The notes under the pieces are model-generated. The model was not told the origin of the DNA. It did no database searches and worked only from the letters and a program-made list of their open reading frames with translations. A DNA stretch of 64,000 nucleotides from Capsaspora owczarzaki ATCC 30864 (taxonomy: Eukaryota > Opisthokonta > Filasterea): the NCBI RefSeq assembly GCF_000151315.2, contig NW_011887308.1:403222-467221 (forward strand), given 5' to 3'. The position numbers and the translations under genes are program-made. This document shows, in pieces, positions 1-11,100 of this stretch (within the stretch, counting starts at the first letter, position 1; the number at the start of each line of letters is the position of its first letter).

Positions 1-161
1 CGGACGTCCATGCCCAGCAGCACTGCGACCGCCTCGTACAATGGCACTGACGCAGCAGACCCAGTCGTCGCACTCGCTTGACTCTGACGGCTCGACAGGG
101 AGCCAGTGACGGCGGCCTGAAACCCAGGCGGCAAGATGGTCGGGGTGCTCGGCGTTGTCAT
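1..161 (-). CDS. 5' end of an unknown gene, cut by the window edge
   Basis: On the minus strand an ATG at 161 opens a frame that stays open to base 1 (53 codons). It starts MTTPSTPTILPPGF and is rich in Ser, Ala and Thr, ending in a more structured stretch (PLYEAVAVLLGMDV). The codons are GC-rich at the third position like the other genes here, and the ATG faces a long non-coding stretch, as expected for a gene start. I do not recognise the family; too little is present to assign a function. Confidence 0.45.
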   Translation of the reverse strand, partial: MTTPSTPTILPPGFQAAVTGSLSSRQSQASATTGSAASVPLYEAVAVLLGMDV

Positions 162-1193
162 CCTTTGGTTCTTGGCTCTTTCGCGCTCAAACGGTTTGAT
201 GTTTTTTTTGTGGTTTTTGGATTTGTGTCTTGAACCCTGCAGCAAAACAGCAAAACGTCAAAGGTACGCAGTCCAACACTGACAAGGGGGCGCAGGAACA
301 AAGAACAAAGACTGAGATGAATGGGTGATTGAATCCTAAATGGGTTGAGCGGAGCATTCGGCGGCAAGTCACCTGAATTGTGCCGACTGGTCGGTCGCGT
401 CGGCTTGGCCTTTTTGGAGTGCTGCGGCTGTGCGAGCGAGCAGCAGTGCAGCATCACCGAGCAAGCAACAAACCGAAGCAGCAACAGAAGAAGCAGAAGC
501 AGCAGCAGAAGCAGAGGAGGAAGCAGCAGCGACGCAAGCGTGGTTTTGAGGTGGGTCAAATTGGGTTTACACCCCACACACATCATCACATACGGCTCGC
601 TCGGCTGCTCACTGCTCAGTGTACAGTGCTCCTGCATCTCACCAACCTGTGCTACGTCCTCCAATCGCATCTCTGCTGCTGGACTGGTCTGGAGTGCTCA
701 GTGCAATTCGCATCCATCCATTTCCCTCGCTTTTTTTTTTTTTTTCGAGCGCAGCCATTTTCCTCCGCGTGTCGAATGTCAAATGCAATCTCATCTTCGG
801 AAGGTCAGCTGAATCTGGCCGACCGGTCGGTCGTGGTCGGCAGGTCAAGCAGCAAGATTTGCTTTGAAGATGAAACGCTTTCTCTGAGTTTTGTGAGCTG
901 TTTATGAAAAAAATCAAGGGCGGGGCCTTCGAGCTGCTTTTGCAATATACTGTTGTTGTTGGTCGCGTCGTTACAGTTGTTTTGTACACCATTTCCGACG
1001 ACGAGGACAGACAAGAGGCGACTTTGCGTTTTCGTATGGCGCAAAGATTGTCAACAGCTTTTGTTTTTATTTGTTCGTCGTTCAATTCACCAATTCACAG
1101 GCACAGCAATCAAACACCATACCTCAGTTCTCTCTTCTATTACTTTGTCGTGACTTGGTTTCATTCTCAGAAAAACAGAATCAACAGTGACAG
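162..1193. other. Intergenic region between two divergent genes
   Basis: About 1 kb between the divergent start at 161 (minus) and the start at 1194 (plus). It contains a CAG/AAG-rich stretch near 471-535 and T tracts near 731-745. Open frames here are low-complexity (poly-Leu or poly-Gln/Lys) and I do not support any as a gene. It probably holds both promoters and 5' UTRs. Confidence 0.5.
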
Positions 1194-1694
1194 ATGATGA
1201 CAATCACTGGGAACCGCATGCTGATGCTCGCACGCGTGTCGGCATTGAGCTCGACCGCACGCTCGCTCCACACTGCGCCGCGGCTTGCACGGCAGCAAGG
1301 GACACTGAGCACAACGGCGGTGCCATTGCGCGCGACGCAACCACCACAGACACAGCCACTGCTGGCGACGCGTAGCATGAGCACGCTGTTCAGCAGCAAG
1401 ACGCCCGTCGCCTTCTCAAAGAGCGCCGCGGCACGCGCAGAGCTGAAGGACACTTTTGAAGGCACGCCGACATCGGCCTATCCACGGCTGGTCGTGGTGG
1501 GCGGAGTGCTCATCGTCGGGTTTATGGTCGCCAACATGGTCTTTGGCGAGCGGACCGAGTGGCCCGACAGTCCCATTCTCACACCGCTGCGAGCCAAGCT
1601 TGATCAAGTAGATGAGCACCATCGCTACCTGGTGGAACGGCAGCAGCAGCAGCAGACATCAGCGGCCCAGCGACCATCAGAGCCGCCAAAGTAA
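1194..1694 (+). CDS. Small predicted mitochondrial single-pass membrane protein
   Basis: The frame encodes 166 residues. The first ~65 residues are rich in Arg, Ser, Thr and Leu with almost no acidic residues, typical of a mitochondrial presequence. A hydrophobic segment around residues 98-116 (LVVVGGVLIVGFMVANMVF) should span a membrane once and is followed by a short polar tail with a Gln run. The layout (presequence, one membrane span, short C-terminal domain) resembles small mitochondrial inner-membrane assembly or complex subunits, but I cannot name the family. The start could be either of the two adjacent Met codons. A possible 5' UTR splice acceptor (CTCAG) lies just upstream near 1170. 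An AATAAA element follows the stop by about 70 nt. Confidence 0.65.
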   Translation: MMTITGNRMLMLARVSALSSTARSLHTAPRLARQQGTLSTTAVPLRATQPPQTQPLLATRSMSTLFSSKTPVAFSKSAAARAELKDTFEGTPTSAYPRLVVVGGVLIVGFMVANMVFGERTEWPDSPILTPLRAKLDQVDEHHRYLVERQQQQQTSAAQRPSEPPK

Positions 1695-1763
1695 CAGCAA
1701 CAACCAAAATGCTCAGACATTTCAAAAACCTAACACGAAAGTGCTTTGCAAACAAATCCTATT

Positions 1764-1769
1764 AATAAA
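1764..1769 (+). promoter_or_regulatory. Candidate poly(A) signal AATAAA
   Basis: A canonical AATAAA lies about 70 nt after the stop of the small mitochondrial-type protein gene and before the convergent ZNF598 gene. The position is right for 3' end formation; this is motif evidence only. Confidence 0.45.
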
Positions 1770-1828
1770 AGTACATCTTTTGGCATTTCGCGCCAATGCC
1801 AACATCAAAACAAATCTTGGATTGGTTT

Positions 1829-4800
1829 TTACTTGCCCCAGGCGTTGGTGGACGGCGCTGGCGGAGGACCAAAGCTCGAGTGAATGGGCGCAGGGGTGTT
1901 CTTCACCTTGGCAGAGGAAATGCGCAGCGGGGCATTGCTGCTACTTTTGCTACTACTGCCACTGCTGCTTGCGGCCGAACCAGACCACGCTGCGGCAGGA
2001 CGGTTGTTGCTGGACTGGCGCGCAGCTGTCGCGTCGTGGTGAGCCGCGCGCAGTTGCTGCTGCTTGTCAAGATCAGGCAGCAGAGCCACTAGCTCGGGGA
2101 AAATCTTGTGCATTTGCGCACCAAGCAGCGAGGCAAACTTGGCATAGTACTCGGCGGGTGTGATTTCGTTTTTCTTGAACGACATGGAGATTTGTTTAAA
2201 CTCGGTAAACTTGGCCTCGTCGTTGTTCAGAGCGGTTTTGATGCTTTGGGCCAGCGCGGCGTTCCGCTCGGCAAAGTTGGACGGCGGCACAAAGACCGGC
2301 TTGGCCAGCGAGGGAAAATCGTTCGCGTCAACAGGAGTCGCCTCGCCCTGGCCAAAGGTCTCGAGCACACGATCATGGCGGCGTTGCTCCTTGCGCTGCT
2401 TCTTGTCCTGAGCAGCAGACGCAGTGGAAGAAGAAGAAGAAGCCAAAGCCGTCGATGAGCCTCCCCAGGAGCCGCTCGGCTGGCCCGCGCCGGCCTTGCG
2501 ACCACCACCGCTGTCGAGCTGAGGAAACTCGTCGAGCGAGTTGGCAACGGGCGCACGGGAGGATCCGGCGTACTGGGCAGTGTCAAAAACAGGGGCGGAG
2601 ACGACGCTGACCTTGGACATTGGAGCAGCGCCAGTCACAGAGCTAAACCCGCCTGATGCGACGGACGCCGAGGGCGCAGCGTTGCGGGCCAAGCTCATCT
2701 CGTATGCTCCTTGCTCGTCGTAGGAAAAGTCGTCGTCCTCGTAGGGGTTGAAAGCCTTTCCACGCGATTGTGAAGTCTTGCCCTTCACCGACAGCGTGGC
2801 GAATTGCGATGACACGTCACTGTGCGGGTCGGCCACCACGCGAGTGGTGTGAACCGAGGCCGTGGGGGCAACCGCAGTCGGATTTTTGCGCAGCGCCTGA
2901 GCAAAGCCGGCAGCGGGCTGAGCAGCGGCCTTGTTCTTGCCCTTTTTGCCCGTCGAGGCAGGCAACGATGGGAAGGCGGACTGCTGCATCAAATTGCCTG
3001 CGGAAGAGGACAAAGCTGACGACGACGACGACGATGATGATGATACAGGACCAGTTCGCTGTCCGCCTGAAAGTCCAGTTGCATAGTTACCTGATGAAAA
3101 TGAAGAAGAAGAAGAAGAAGAAGCAGAAGACGAGCTGCCCAGCGATGGGAAGTGCTGATCGTCGCGCAAGGTAGACGAGCCGAATGCTGTCGCACGCGAA
3201 TAGATGGCTGCAGAGCCAAGTGTCATATTCGTGGCGGGAGCGGCGGCGGCGGCGGCGGCGGCGGCGGCTGGGGTGGGCTGTGCAGGGCCAAGCGCTGGGA
3301 ACTGCTCAACCCCGAGCTGGAAGCTGCTTGGCTGGTCGTCATCACCATCGCTGTCGCCGGCACGACTGGCAGACTTGCTGTGCCCTTGAGGACCTCGCAG
3401 CCCAGAAACTGACACAACCATGGCTCGCTGACGGTCGCGGCGCGACGAGTCTGCCATGTGCTTTTCGGCAATATGCGCGCGCAAATCCATCTCGTTGCTA
3501 AACACGGCGGTTAGTTGTTCCTCTCTGCTTGCGCAGCTGGGATGATCGCATCGGTAGTGGGAGGCGGCAAAATGCTTGACGAGCTCGTCAAAGTTGTCAT
3601 AGTACACGTTCTTGTCGCCTGCTGCGTGGCAGACAAAGCAGTTCTCATGGCGCTCGCGCAAGTGGACAAAGAGGGCGTCTGCATCAAAAACGCCGATTCG
3701 GCAAAACTCGCAGACAGGATGGCCCTTGGAACCCGTGGGTGGGACGGCTTTGCCGCGTCCCTCCAGCGAGAATGGCACGCCCGTGCCGTTTTTGCGATGG
3801 GCCAGCAGCTGCGAGCGTGTGTAGACGAGCTGCTCGACCATGAATTTGGCCTGAGACTTGACGCAGATATCGCAATAGGCCAGCTCGTTGTGGTCGTTCT
3901 TGAGGTGAGCTTTGAGGGATTGAAGATTGGGGAATTCTCGGACGCGAGGGCATGCCGGGCACAGAAAGGCAAACAAGGCGTGGCACAAGTCCCGAATTCG
4001 TCGATCCGAGTAGTGGAAGCCCGTCTCGTTAACAAAGATGGTGGGCAACTCGGTGCTGGAGACGACGGCAACCAAGACCCGCTGCAACGCTTCGCCCGAG
4101 TACGCCACCGACGCGACTGACTGCACGGCAGCAAGGGCATCGTACGACGCCTGTAATCCGCGCGGAACAAGATACACGTCGGTGATTGGGGATCGGCAGA
4201 CTGCGCAATCCGTCTTCCTGAGCAGGTCGCGCAGACGCACCGAGCACACATGGCACACGGGGTGGTTGCAGGCACCCACGGCAGCGTACTCCATTTCGCC
4301 AGAGCACACATCGCAGCGCGCAGCCTCGTCATGGTGCGGTTGCAGTGTCGCCGACTGTGATGAGGTAACCTGCAGCGCACGCTGACGCGAGCTGGCTGGC
4401 GACGCCGAGCTGCTCTCTGGACCAGTTGCCTCGGCACCAGCAGCAGTATGAGTAGCAGCAGTAGCACCATTCACATCACTCGAGGCCGACGCAGATGCGC
4501 CGCCCTTGCCGCCCCGGTGGCGACCCGACTGAGATCTCGCGCCAGAACGAGCGGCTTCGGTCGCAGCAGCGGGACTCTCGCCCGCATCCGCCGCCGCCGC
4601 CGCAGCAGCAGCAGCAGCAGCAGCAGTATTCGCAGCAGCAGCACCAGCAGCTCGATGACCATCCTCGCGGGGCTGCCGCGGTGCCGCGTTCGATGCGCCT
4701 GCACGGCCGCCACGCGATCCACTCGCGCCTCCGCCTCGCTTAGCTCCACCACCGCCGCCGCTACGTCCGCCATTGGTGTTTGTATTGTTACTGTTGTTGG

Positions 4801-4867
4801 TGTTATTGGAACGGCCGCCGCGCTGGGCAGGCGCCTGTCCCTCCATCGCTGGTGGCTGATCGGCCAT
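1829..4867 (-). CDS. ZNF598: ZNF598/Hel2-type RING E3 ubiquitin ligase (ribosome collision sensor)
   Basis: A single-exon minus-strand gene of 1012 residues. An N-terminal low-complexity region rich in Gly, Ala and Arg is followed at about residue 185 by a C3HC4-type RING (CDVCSGEMEYA ... CNHPVCHVC ... CAVCRSPI) and then a block of C2H2-like fingers to about residue 460, including LKAHLKNDHNELAYCDIC. This RING plus C2H2 order is the hallmark of ZNF598 and yeast Hel2. The long middle is Ser/Ala-rich. A conserved C-terminal helix region near residues 890-945 (KNEITPAEYYAKFASLLG) is also found in the family. Family members bind collided ribosomes and ubiquitinate 40S proteins eS10 and uS10, starting ribosome-associated quality control. 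Poly-Ala and poly-Ser runs are unusually long for the family. The gene is convergent with the mitochondrial-type protein gene. Confidence 0.92.
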   Translation of the reverse strand: MADQPPAMEGQAPAQRGGRSNNTNNSNNTNTNGGRSGGGGGAKRGGGASGSRGGRAGASNAAPRQPREDGHRAAGAAAANTAAAAAAAAAAAADAGESPAAATEAARSGARSQSGRHRGGKGGASASASSDVNGATAATHTAAGAEATGPESSSASPASSRQRALQVTSSQSATLQPHHDEAARCDVCSGEMEYAAVGACNHPVCHVCSVRLRDLLRKTDCAVCRSPITDVYLVPRGLQASYDALAAVQSVASVAYSGEALQRVLVAVVSSTELPTIFVNETGFHYSDRRIRDLCHALFAFLCPACPRVREFPNLQSLKAHLKNDHNELAYCDICVKSQAKFMVEQLVYTRSQLLAHRKNGTGVPFSLEGRGKAVPPTGSKGHPVCEFCRIGVFDADALFVHLRERHENCFVCHAAGDKNVYYDNFDELVKHFAASHYRCDHPSCASREEQLTAVFSNEMDLRAHIAEKHMADSSRRDRQRAMVVSVSGLRGPQGHSKSASRAGDSDGDDDQPSSFQLGVEQFPALGPAQPTPAAAAAAAAAAPATNMTLGSAAIYSRATAFGSSTLRDDQHFPSLGSSSSASSSSSSSFSSGNYATGLSGGQRTGPVSSSSSSSSSALSSSAGNLMQQSAFPSLPASTGKKGKNKAAAQPAAGFAQALRKNPTAVAPTASVHTTRVVADPHSDVSSQFATLSVKGKTSQSRGKAFNPYEDDDFSYDEQGAYEMSLARNAAPSASVASGGFSSVTGAAPMSKVSVVSAPVFDTAQYAGSSRAPVANSLDEFPQLDSGGGRKAGAGQPSGSWGGSSTALASSSSSTASAAQDKKQRKEQRRHDRVLETFGQGEATPVDANDFPSLAKPVFVPPSNFAERNAALAQSIKTALNNDEAKFTEFKQISMSFKKNEITPAEYYAKFASLLGAQMHKIFPELVALLPDLDKQQQLRAAHHDATAARQSSNNRPAAAWSGSAASSSGSSSKSSSNAPLRISSAKVKNTPAPIHSSFGPPPAPSTNAWGK

Positions 4868-5321
4868 AGTGTAATCGTGTTGTGTAATAAAAAAAAAGAA
4901 AGAGTGAAAGCAAAGTCATGCTTAGTCGGCTCAGACTTGATCAATGTTACAAACACAATCTCGAAAACATAACATGTCAGCTTTGTTGGGGGTTCAGGCG
5001 TTGTTGGAATTGAGTTTGTGATTGGCGACGTCGATTACACCAAGTTTGGTTTTTGCTTTCGACCCCTGCATCGTTTGAACTGTGTTACACCCGAGAGGGA
5101 GGAATAGGTAGATACAAAGTATCTTGAGCACTGAGCGAACAGATATGGGTTGGGATGTATATATTCTCACCAACCTTTGAGGAGCGCACCAAAACAAGCA
5201 ACGGTTCTACAGCTCAAAAGAAGCAGGAAGGCCAGATCGACAACCAAACACGCCCGACAACAAAACACACGCACGACAACGAAACACACGCCATACGCAC
5301 ATTTAAACGCACCTCCACACC
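4868..5321. other. Upstream region of ZNF598
   Basis: About 450 nt between the ZNF598 start and the end of the next minus-strand gene. It is moderately AT-rich and I see no gene or RNA structure in it. It should contain the ZNF598 promoter. Confidence 0.4.
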
Positions 5322-5752
5322 TTAACGGTGCACATGGCAGCGCTTTGACGTGTGAGACGTGCGGTTGCGACACTGCCGCGATCCATCCTTGACACTCGCA
5401 ATGCATTGGACGGTATAGACAAAGGATACCAATTGACGAGGCACTTTGCCATGACGCGGGCAGGTTGGGTGGGTGTAGAGAGCTCCCAGGACGGGTCGGT
5501 CGATCCTGGTCGAGGAGGTTGGTATCGTCTGGCCCTGCCAGAACAGTGGGCCAAAAAGTGAGCTCCATCTTTGCGTGTCACCCGAACGAGCAGCCACTTA
5601 CAAAACTGAAAGTCCATCGTTGATGGGTCCACCACGTAGTCACCGATTTGGACATTCATACCATCACCGGGCGGAGGGATGAGACGATGAAAGAAGGTCT
5701 TGGCTTTGAACGGCTGTGCTGTGGAGTTTTGCTCGTCGAACTCGTCCGACAT
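5322..5752 (-). CDS. Short unknown gene, exon 1 clear, downstream exons uncertain
   Basis: Exon 1 (5752 down to 5602) encodes MSDEFDEQNSTAQPFKAK followed by FFHRLIPPPGDG and a segment with IGDYVVDPSTMDF. It ends at a consensus donor (GTAAGT at 5601-5596). A matching acceptor (CTGGCAG) ends at 5535, giving a 67-nt intron and a downstream frame that stays open. A different frame over the same DNA ends at 5322 and is also open, and retaining the intron would also keep a frame. I therefore trust exon 1 and the gene's existence, but not the C-terminus or the exact 3' limit. I do not recognise the family. Confidence 0.5.
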
Positions 5753-5787
5753 TGTTTCGGCGAAAAGAAGCAAAGACAGCAAATGAC

Positions 5788-5908
5788 CAAGAAAAGAAAA
5801 CGAAAAAGAAAACGAAAAAGAAAACGAAAAAGACAAGAAAAAAGAAATAGCAAATGAAAAAGGAGAAGAATTGAGGAAAAAGGAAAAAGGAAAACGAAAA
5901 CAGAAACC
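5788..5908. repeat. Purine-rich AAAACGAAAAAG tandem tract
   Basis: A run of GAAAAC/GAAAAAG units on the plus strand, i.e. a long pyrimidine tract just upstream of the minus-strand ATG at 5752. It is probably in the 5' UTR or promoter of that gene. Confidence 0.7.
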
Positions 5909-8186
5909 AAAAGACCATTTCGAATCGATGGCTAATGTGATCATATACCCGTTTGCGTGATGAAGCAAGGTTCAAACAAAGCCAGCAATCGGAATTCGTA
6001 CGAGGTCCCCAAAAACGGTGCAAAATCTGTGAAATCGCGATTCGAGCACAACTTCATCAGCTGGGCCCATTTACGGCTGTGTGGCGTGTGCAGCCCACGT
6101 CGAGTGCAGAGGACTTCCAAAATTTGAATATTTAGGACGTTATTATTCATCAACTCTGAGTCAAACCGCGGATGCTCATTTGTTGCGCTCTTTTAAGGTA
6201 CAGAATCAGAGGAGTCACGACCAGGTGGAAGGCTTTCCGCCCCCCTCGCAACATCAACTCACGGCAGTACGCTCGAGCGCTGAGGGCTTGGCGTTTCGAA
6301 CATAACGCCATCTTGCGGGTTCTCCCCAAGATCGTAATCTAAATCAAGGCGCGTGCGGTTAATGCCGAATCTTGACAACGCATTTGGGTTTTTTCAGCGA
6401 TGTTGGCAACGCGCATCCTATGCTCACGCGCCATCGCGCTCGCGACTGCACTTTTGGGATTTGCCCCCCCCCTCCATCAGGAGATGCTTTTGGCTTGCAC
6501 TGCTGCGCTCCAGACACACCAGCACCCCCAGAGGAAGCGAAGGTGGGTCACGCATCAACATTGGAGACCCAGACCGAAAATTGCGTCTTTTGAAATTACC
6601 GCACCAATTTTGGAGACCAGTCCCCAATCCACATTATTCTGCTTTGCCATTCCCCATTCGGGTTTGTGATTTTTTTTGCATCCCCGTACTCTCAATTCGC
6701 ATTTAGCTTTGAACGCGCGAGAGTACCGCACACACTTGGTCGACAATCTTCCTTCTCACACTTTTGGTACGTATGTCGCTTTCTCCCCACTTCCCAGCAT
6801 GCTGTCGGCCCTTGCACATAAGGGTCGAAGCCAGTTTGCTTCCTATTGTATTCTTTCTATTGGTTCTCGATTGACCGACACCTCGATCGAGCACTGGTCT
6901 CGCGCGCGTTTCTTCTTGATCGATTTCCATCGCTCTCCTAAATTCGCAGCGGCCTTTCCTTTTCTCAGAGTGATCACTGTGGATGACTAAGCATGCCACA
7001 TCCTCCGTGAGGGTAGATCAGCGGTTGCGAGCCGTTGCATTTTGTTTGTTGGCGAAAAAAAAAAAAAAAAAAAAGAGGAGAAAAAAAAAAAAAAAAGGTG
7101 TCGGTCTCTAAGGACCTTCTCGCGTGGATGCGTAATAGGGTCTGCAATCCCTCTGGCTCGTCCCTCCCCTTCTGCGCGATTGCCGGGATGCGTGCTGTTG
7201 GATGGGTTGTATTTTCCCGCTTTTGAGAGAGAGAGTGAGGCGGCGATGCTGACCAGCCGCATCCTTTAATTGGTGTTGAGGTGGTGCGCGTGCGACGCCA
7301 ACACTTGAGCTGGGAAGGCTCGCTCAGATGTCTGCTCGTTTCGATTTCGCATCAAAAAAACCGCTATTCGCTCATTCCTACCTGCCGACCGCCCGCTCGC
7401 CCAGCTACTGCTCCTCCTACTTCTTGGTTTCTTGGTTTCTTTCACCACGTTAAGAGGCGTGGCACGTCATGCATCCACCACTCCTCGATTGGAAGTGTCT
7501 GAATGGCCAGATGCCGGGTAGGACGGGTTCAAAAAAAAAAAAAAATAAAATTCAAAAAACAAGACAAAAAACAAGACAAAAAACAATTCATCTCGACACC
7601 TCTTTCAGATCTGGATTGTTGGCTTTTCGCAATGCGGTCAAATCTGCACAACACGCAGTCCCGATTTATTCTTCCATCTTGTAATTGACGGCAACGTCTT
7701 TCCATCTACAAAGCTCTTTCCTGCTTTTTTCCCCCATTGCTTTCTTTTGTTGGTCCAAAGGTGAGCGAGTGTGTTTTGGGGCGGTTTGGTGCGGGGCTTG
7801 GATTCCGTGGGTCGCGTCCCTAGCGACAAGCTGCATTTGCTCCAAACCATCGTTTTGAGGAATTGCATTTTTCAAAAAACAAAAGCCACAGCGGACAAAA
7901 CCCGATCACAAATACGCAGTGTCGAACAAAAAAACAAAAAAACATTTGACGTGCATTACTCATCGCTTTTTTTTTTCATATTTTTCTCTTCTCGTTCTCC
8001 TTCTGTCTCCGCTCACTCTGATGCTTGCCACTCAACAAGGTTTTTTCTCTTTTCAAACTCACTGATTTTGAACTGCTTGTTGGTACTCTGCAGCTTCGAC
8101 CGTGATATATTTCTTCCGTTTTTTCCCCATACAACTTGAGCAATTTTTTTTGGCGCTGCGCAATTACCGACGTGCCACAGGTTGTC
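5909..8186. other. Intergenic region upstream of the first receptor kinase
   Basis: About 2.3 kb with no gene I can support. It holds poly-A runs (about 7055-7096 and 7530-7590), C runs (about 6467-6475) and T runs. Short open frames here have no recognisable domains or splice-consistent extensions. A CCACAG at 8175-8180, just before the kinase start, could be a 5' UTR splice acceptor. Confidence 0.45.
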
Positions 8187-11100
8187 ATGAAGCCCACTAT
8201 CAAGTTCGCATTGCTGTGCGTTGTGGCGCTTCTTGCTACCGCCACCCGTGTCCCGTATGCCCAAGCGGCAACGTGTGCCACCGATGATTATGATGTATGC
8301 GGAAACTGCCAACAGGGCGACTCGGAAACAGCTCAAGGCAGCTGCTGCGTACCTATTCTTTTACTATTGTGCGGAGCGTACGACCGCTCGTGCCGGAAAC
8401 CTTCCCCCAATTGCTGCTCGGGCTTCTGGGGCTCGCAGTGCACCGACTGTCCCGCTGGCTCGCAGTGCCCGGGAGGCATCAATGGCATTTCCCAACCGTG
8501 CGCGCCGGGCACCTTCTCCACTGGCTTTGCTGCTGCATGCAGTGCTTGCCCGGCCAACCAGTACCAACCCAAGTCAGGAGCTACATCGTGCGTCGCCTGC
8601 CCAAGCTTCTCGACCAGCACCGAAGGCTCTGCCAAATGCACGTGCAACGCAGGGCGGTATGGCATCAACACCAACACCACGAACATGTCCTGCTCGGTGT
8701 GTGAGCCTGGTTTCCAATGCAGCAACAGCATCCGCACCGCTTGCCCGGCAGGTTCGGTCCAGCCCTCCAGCGCGGGCTCGAGCTGCACGGCTTGCCTCGT
8801 CAACCAGTACCAAAATGCCACGGGACAGACAAGCTGCAAGCCTTGCCCTACTTTCTCAACCTCATCCAGCGGCGCTGCTCGCTGCACCTGCGATGCCGGC
8901 CGCTACATGGTCCAAGATACGTGCCAAGCTTGCGAACCAGGCTTTTATTGCCCCGGCGACAACACCCGCTACGCTTGCCCCGCAAACACGTACCAGGCCT
9001 CTTCGGGCAGCTCGTCGTGCCCTGCATGCCCGGACTTTTCGACCTCCTTTGCCAATTCCGTTGTGTGCACGTGCGATTCAGGCCGGTACCTCGACGTCGA
9101 CTCTGGCATGTGCGTGACCTGCCCCGCTGGCAGTCGCTGCGCCACAAACAGCAACACCCGCACTCTGTGCTCTGCCGGTCAGTACCAGGACGAAGTGGGC
9201 CAAACGAGCTGCAAGGTCTGCCCAGACTCGAGCTGGTCGACCGCCAATGCCACCGGCTGCACCTGCAATGTCGGACTCTGGATGGACGGTTCCTCCTGCT
9301 CCAGCTGCGCTGCCGGCAATCGGTGCATCGGAGACAACTTGCAGCATTCATGCGACATTGACACGTACCAGGACCAGGCTCAGCAGTCTACGTGTGCCAG
9401 CTGCCCCGTTGGCTCGACCGCAACCAGTGGCTCCTCTGGATGCACATGCGGCGCCAATTATGCAAGCTCTGGTGCTGGCAGCACACTGCACTGCACACTC
9501 CTCGGCGCCCTGAGCGTTGCTCCAATGTCACGACTTGTCTATGCCAACGAGGGCGATTTCATCACCTTGGTCTTTTCCAGCACTGTCACAGAGTCCGACG
9601 CCAACTGCACCGTGCTTGTCCTCGGTACCAGCTCTGCCCTCGCCGGTCACGACTACAACTTTGAGTCGTCTCTCACGCTCTTCTTTGACCGAGCAAGTGG
9701 CAACGGTGCAACTCTCAACCTGACCATCCCCGCCAACAACCTCGCTCGCCCGCGCACGAATCTCTACTTGCGACTGGCAAATCCCAACGGTGCAATCTTG
9801 GACACGTTCACCGATGTGCACATTGCCATTCAGGCCGCCAACATTCCGAGCGGAGCCTTCGAGTTTTCAGCGTCCAATCGCACCATGACCGTGGCCCCCT
9901 TGGGATCGGTCGTCCTGACTCTTGAGCGGATTGGTGGAAGCGACGGCACTGCGCAAGTGTCTGTGGCGCGCTCTGACTCGCAGCCCAACCTCGTCTTCAA
10001 CTTTGCCAGCGGACAGACTGTGTGCCGAATTTCGATGCCAATCTCCTCCAATGACCAGCCTGCGCTCGGCTACAACATTCAGCTCAGTATTGCGTCCGTG
10101 GTCACGAGTGTTCTGCCAAGCGAAATGGGAACCTTCTCTAGTGCCGAGCTTGTGGTTCAGGACACTGTGGATGCCCATGGTGTGCTGGCCTTTTCTGCCG
10201 CGTCCTTCACGGGATCGGAGGAATCGGGTGCTGTGGTTGTGACAATCACTCGCGCTCGAGGGCTCTTTGGCTCTGTCTCTGTTCGCTTGACGACCTCTTC
10301 CGGAACGGCGCTCGAAGGATCCGACTTTGTTGGGCTCGACACAACTATCGTGTTTGACGCCGGTGTCAGCTCTGTTTCGACCGCCATTACAGTGATCGAC
10401 GACACCATTCCCGAGCTGGCAGAAAACTTTGTTGTCGCCTTATCGTCACCCACTGGCGGCGCGATTCTCTCGAGCAGCAACCCAATCCAGACCGTCTGCA
10501 CCATTAGCGAAAACGACGACGCCCGAGGCGTCCTTTCGTTCGAGAGGGCATCGCTGACTGTCGACGAAAATGTCGGCCAAGCGGTTCTCACCGTGCTTCG
10601 AACCGGCGGCGCCTTTGGATCGGTCACGGGCTTTGTCTTGACGGTCTCTGGCACGGCTACCGCAGGTACTGACTTTGTAGCACTCCCGTCCTTGCCTGTT
10701 GTCTTTCCTGAAAATGTCACAGCCGTCAACGTGAGTGTGACCATTCTCAACGACGACCTTCCCGAGCTGGATGAGAGCTTTGTTGTGTCGCTCAGCAGCA
10801 ACGGTCTTGGCGGCGTGCGCATTGGAGCGCAGGCTTCCACCACTGTCACCATTCGAGCCAACGACAACTATGCCGGCCTGTTCTCGTTCGACACGGCCGG
10901 GGCTTCCGCTGACGTGGCTGCACGAACGACCCTTTTTGAAGGCTCCTCCTTCAACATCACCGTACTGCGCAACGCTGGGTTGTTTGGCGCCCAGTCCCTG
11001 ACCGTCAAGTCGGTGTATCCATACCCAGAGACCTCGGCCGCAGATGTTCTCATTGACAGCCAGCTGGACTTTGCCGACGGAGAGCGCATCAAGGTGGTGA

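Noticed and set aside
158-670. A 170-codon minus frame with a poly-Leu run
   Set aside because: Low complexity from a CAG-rich tract, no domain, and it would overlap the better-supported gene start at 161 by only a few bases.
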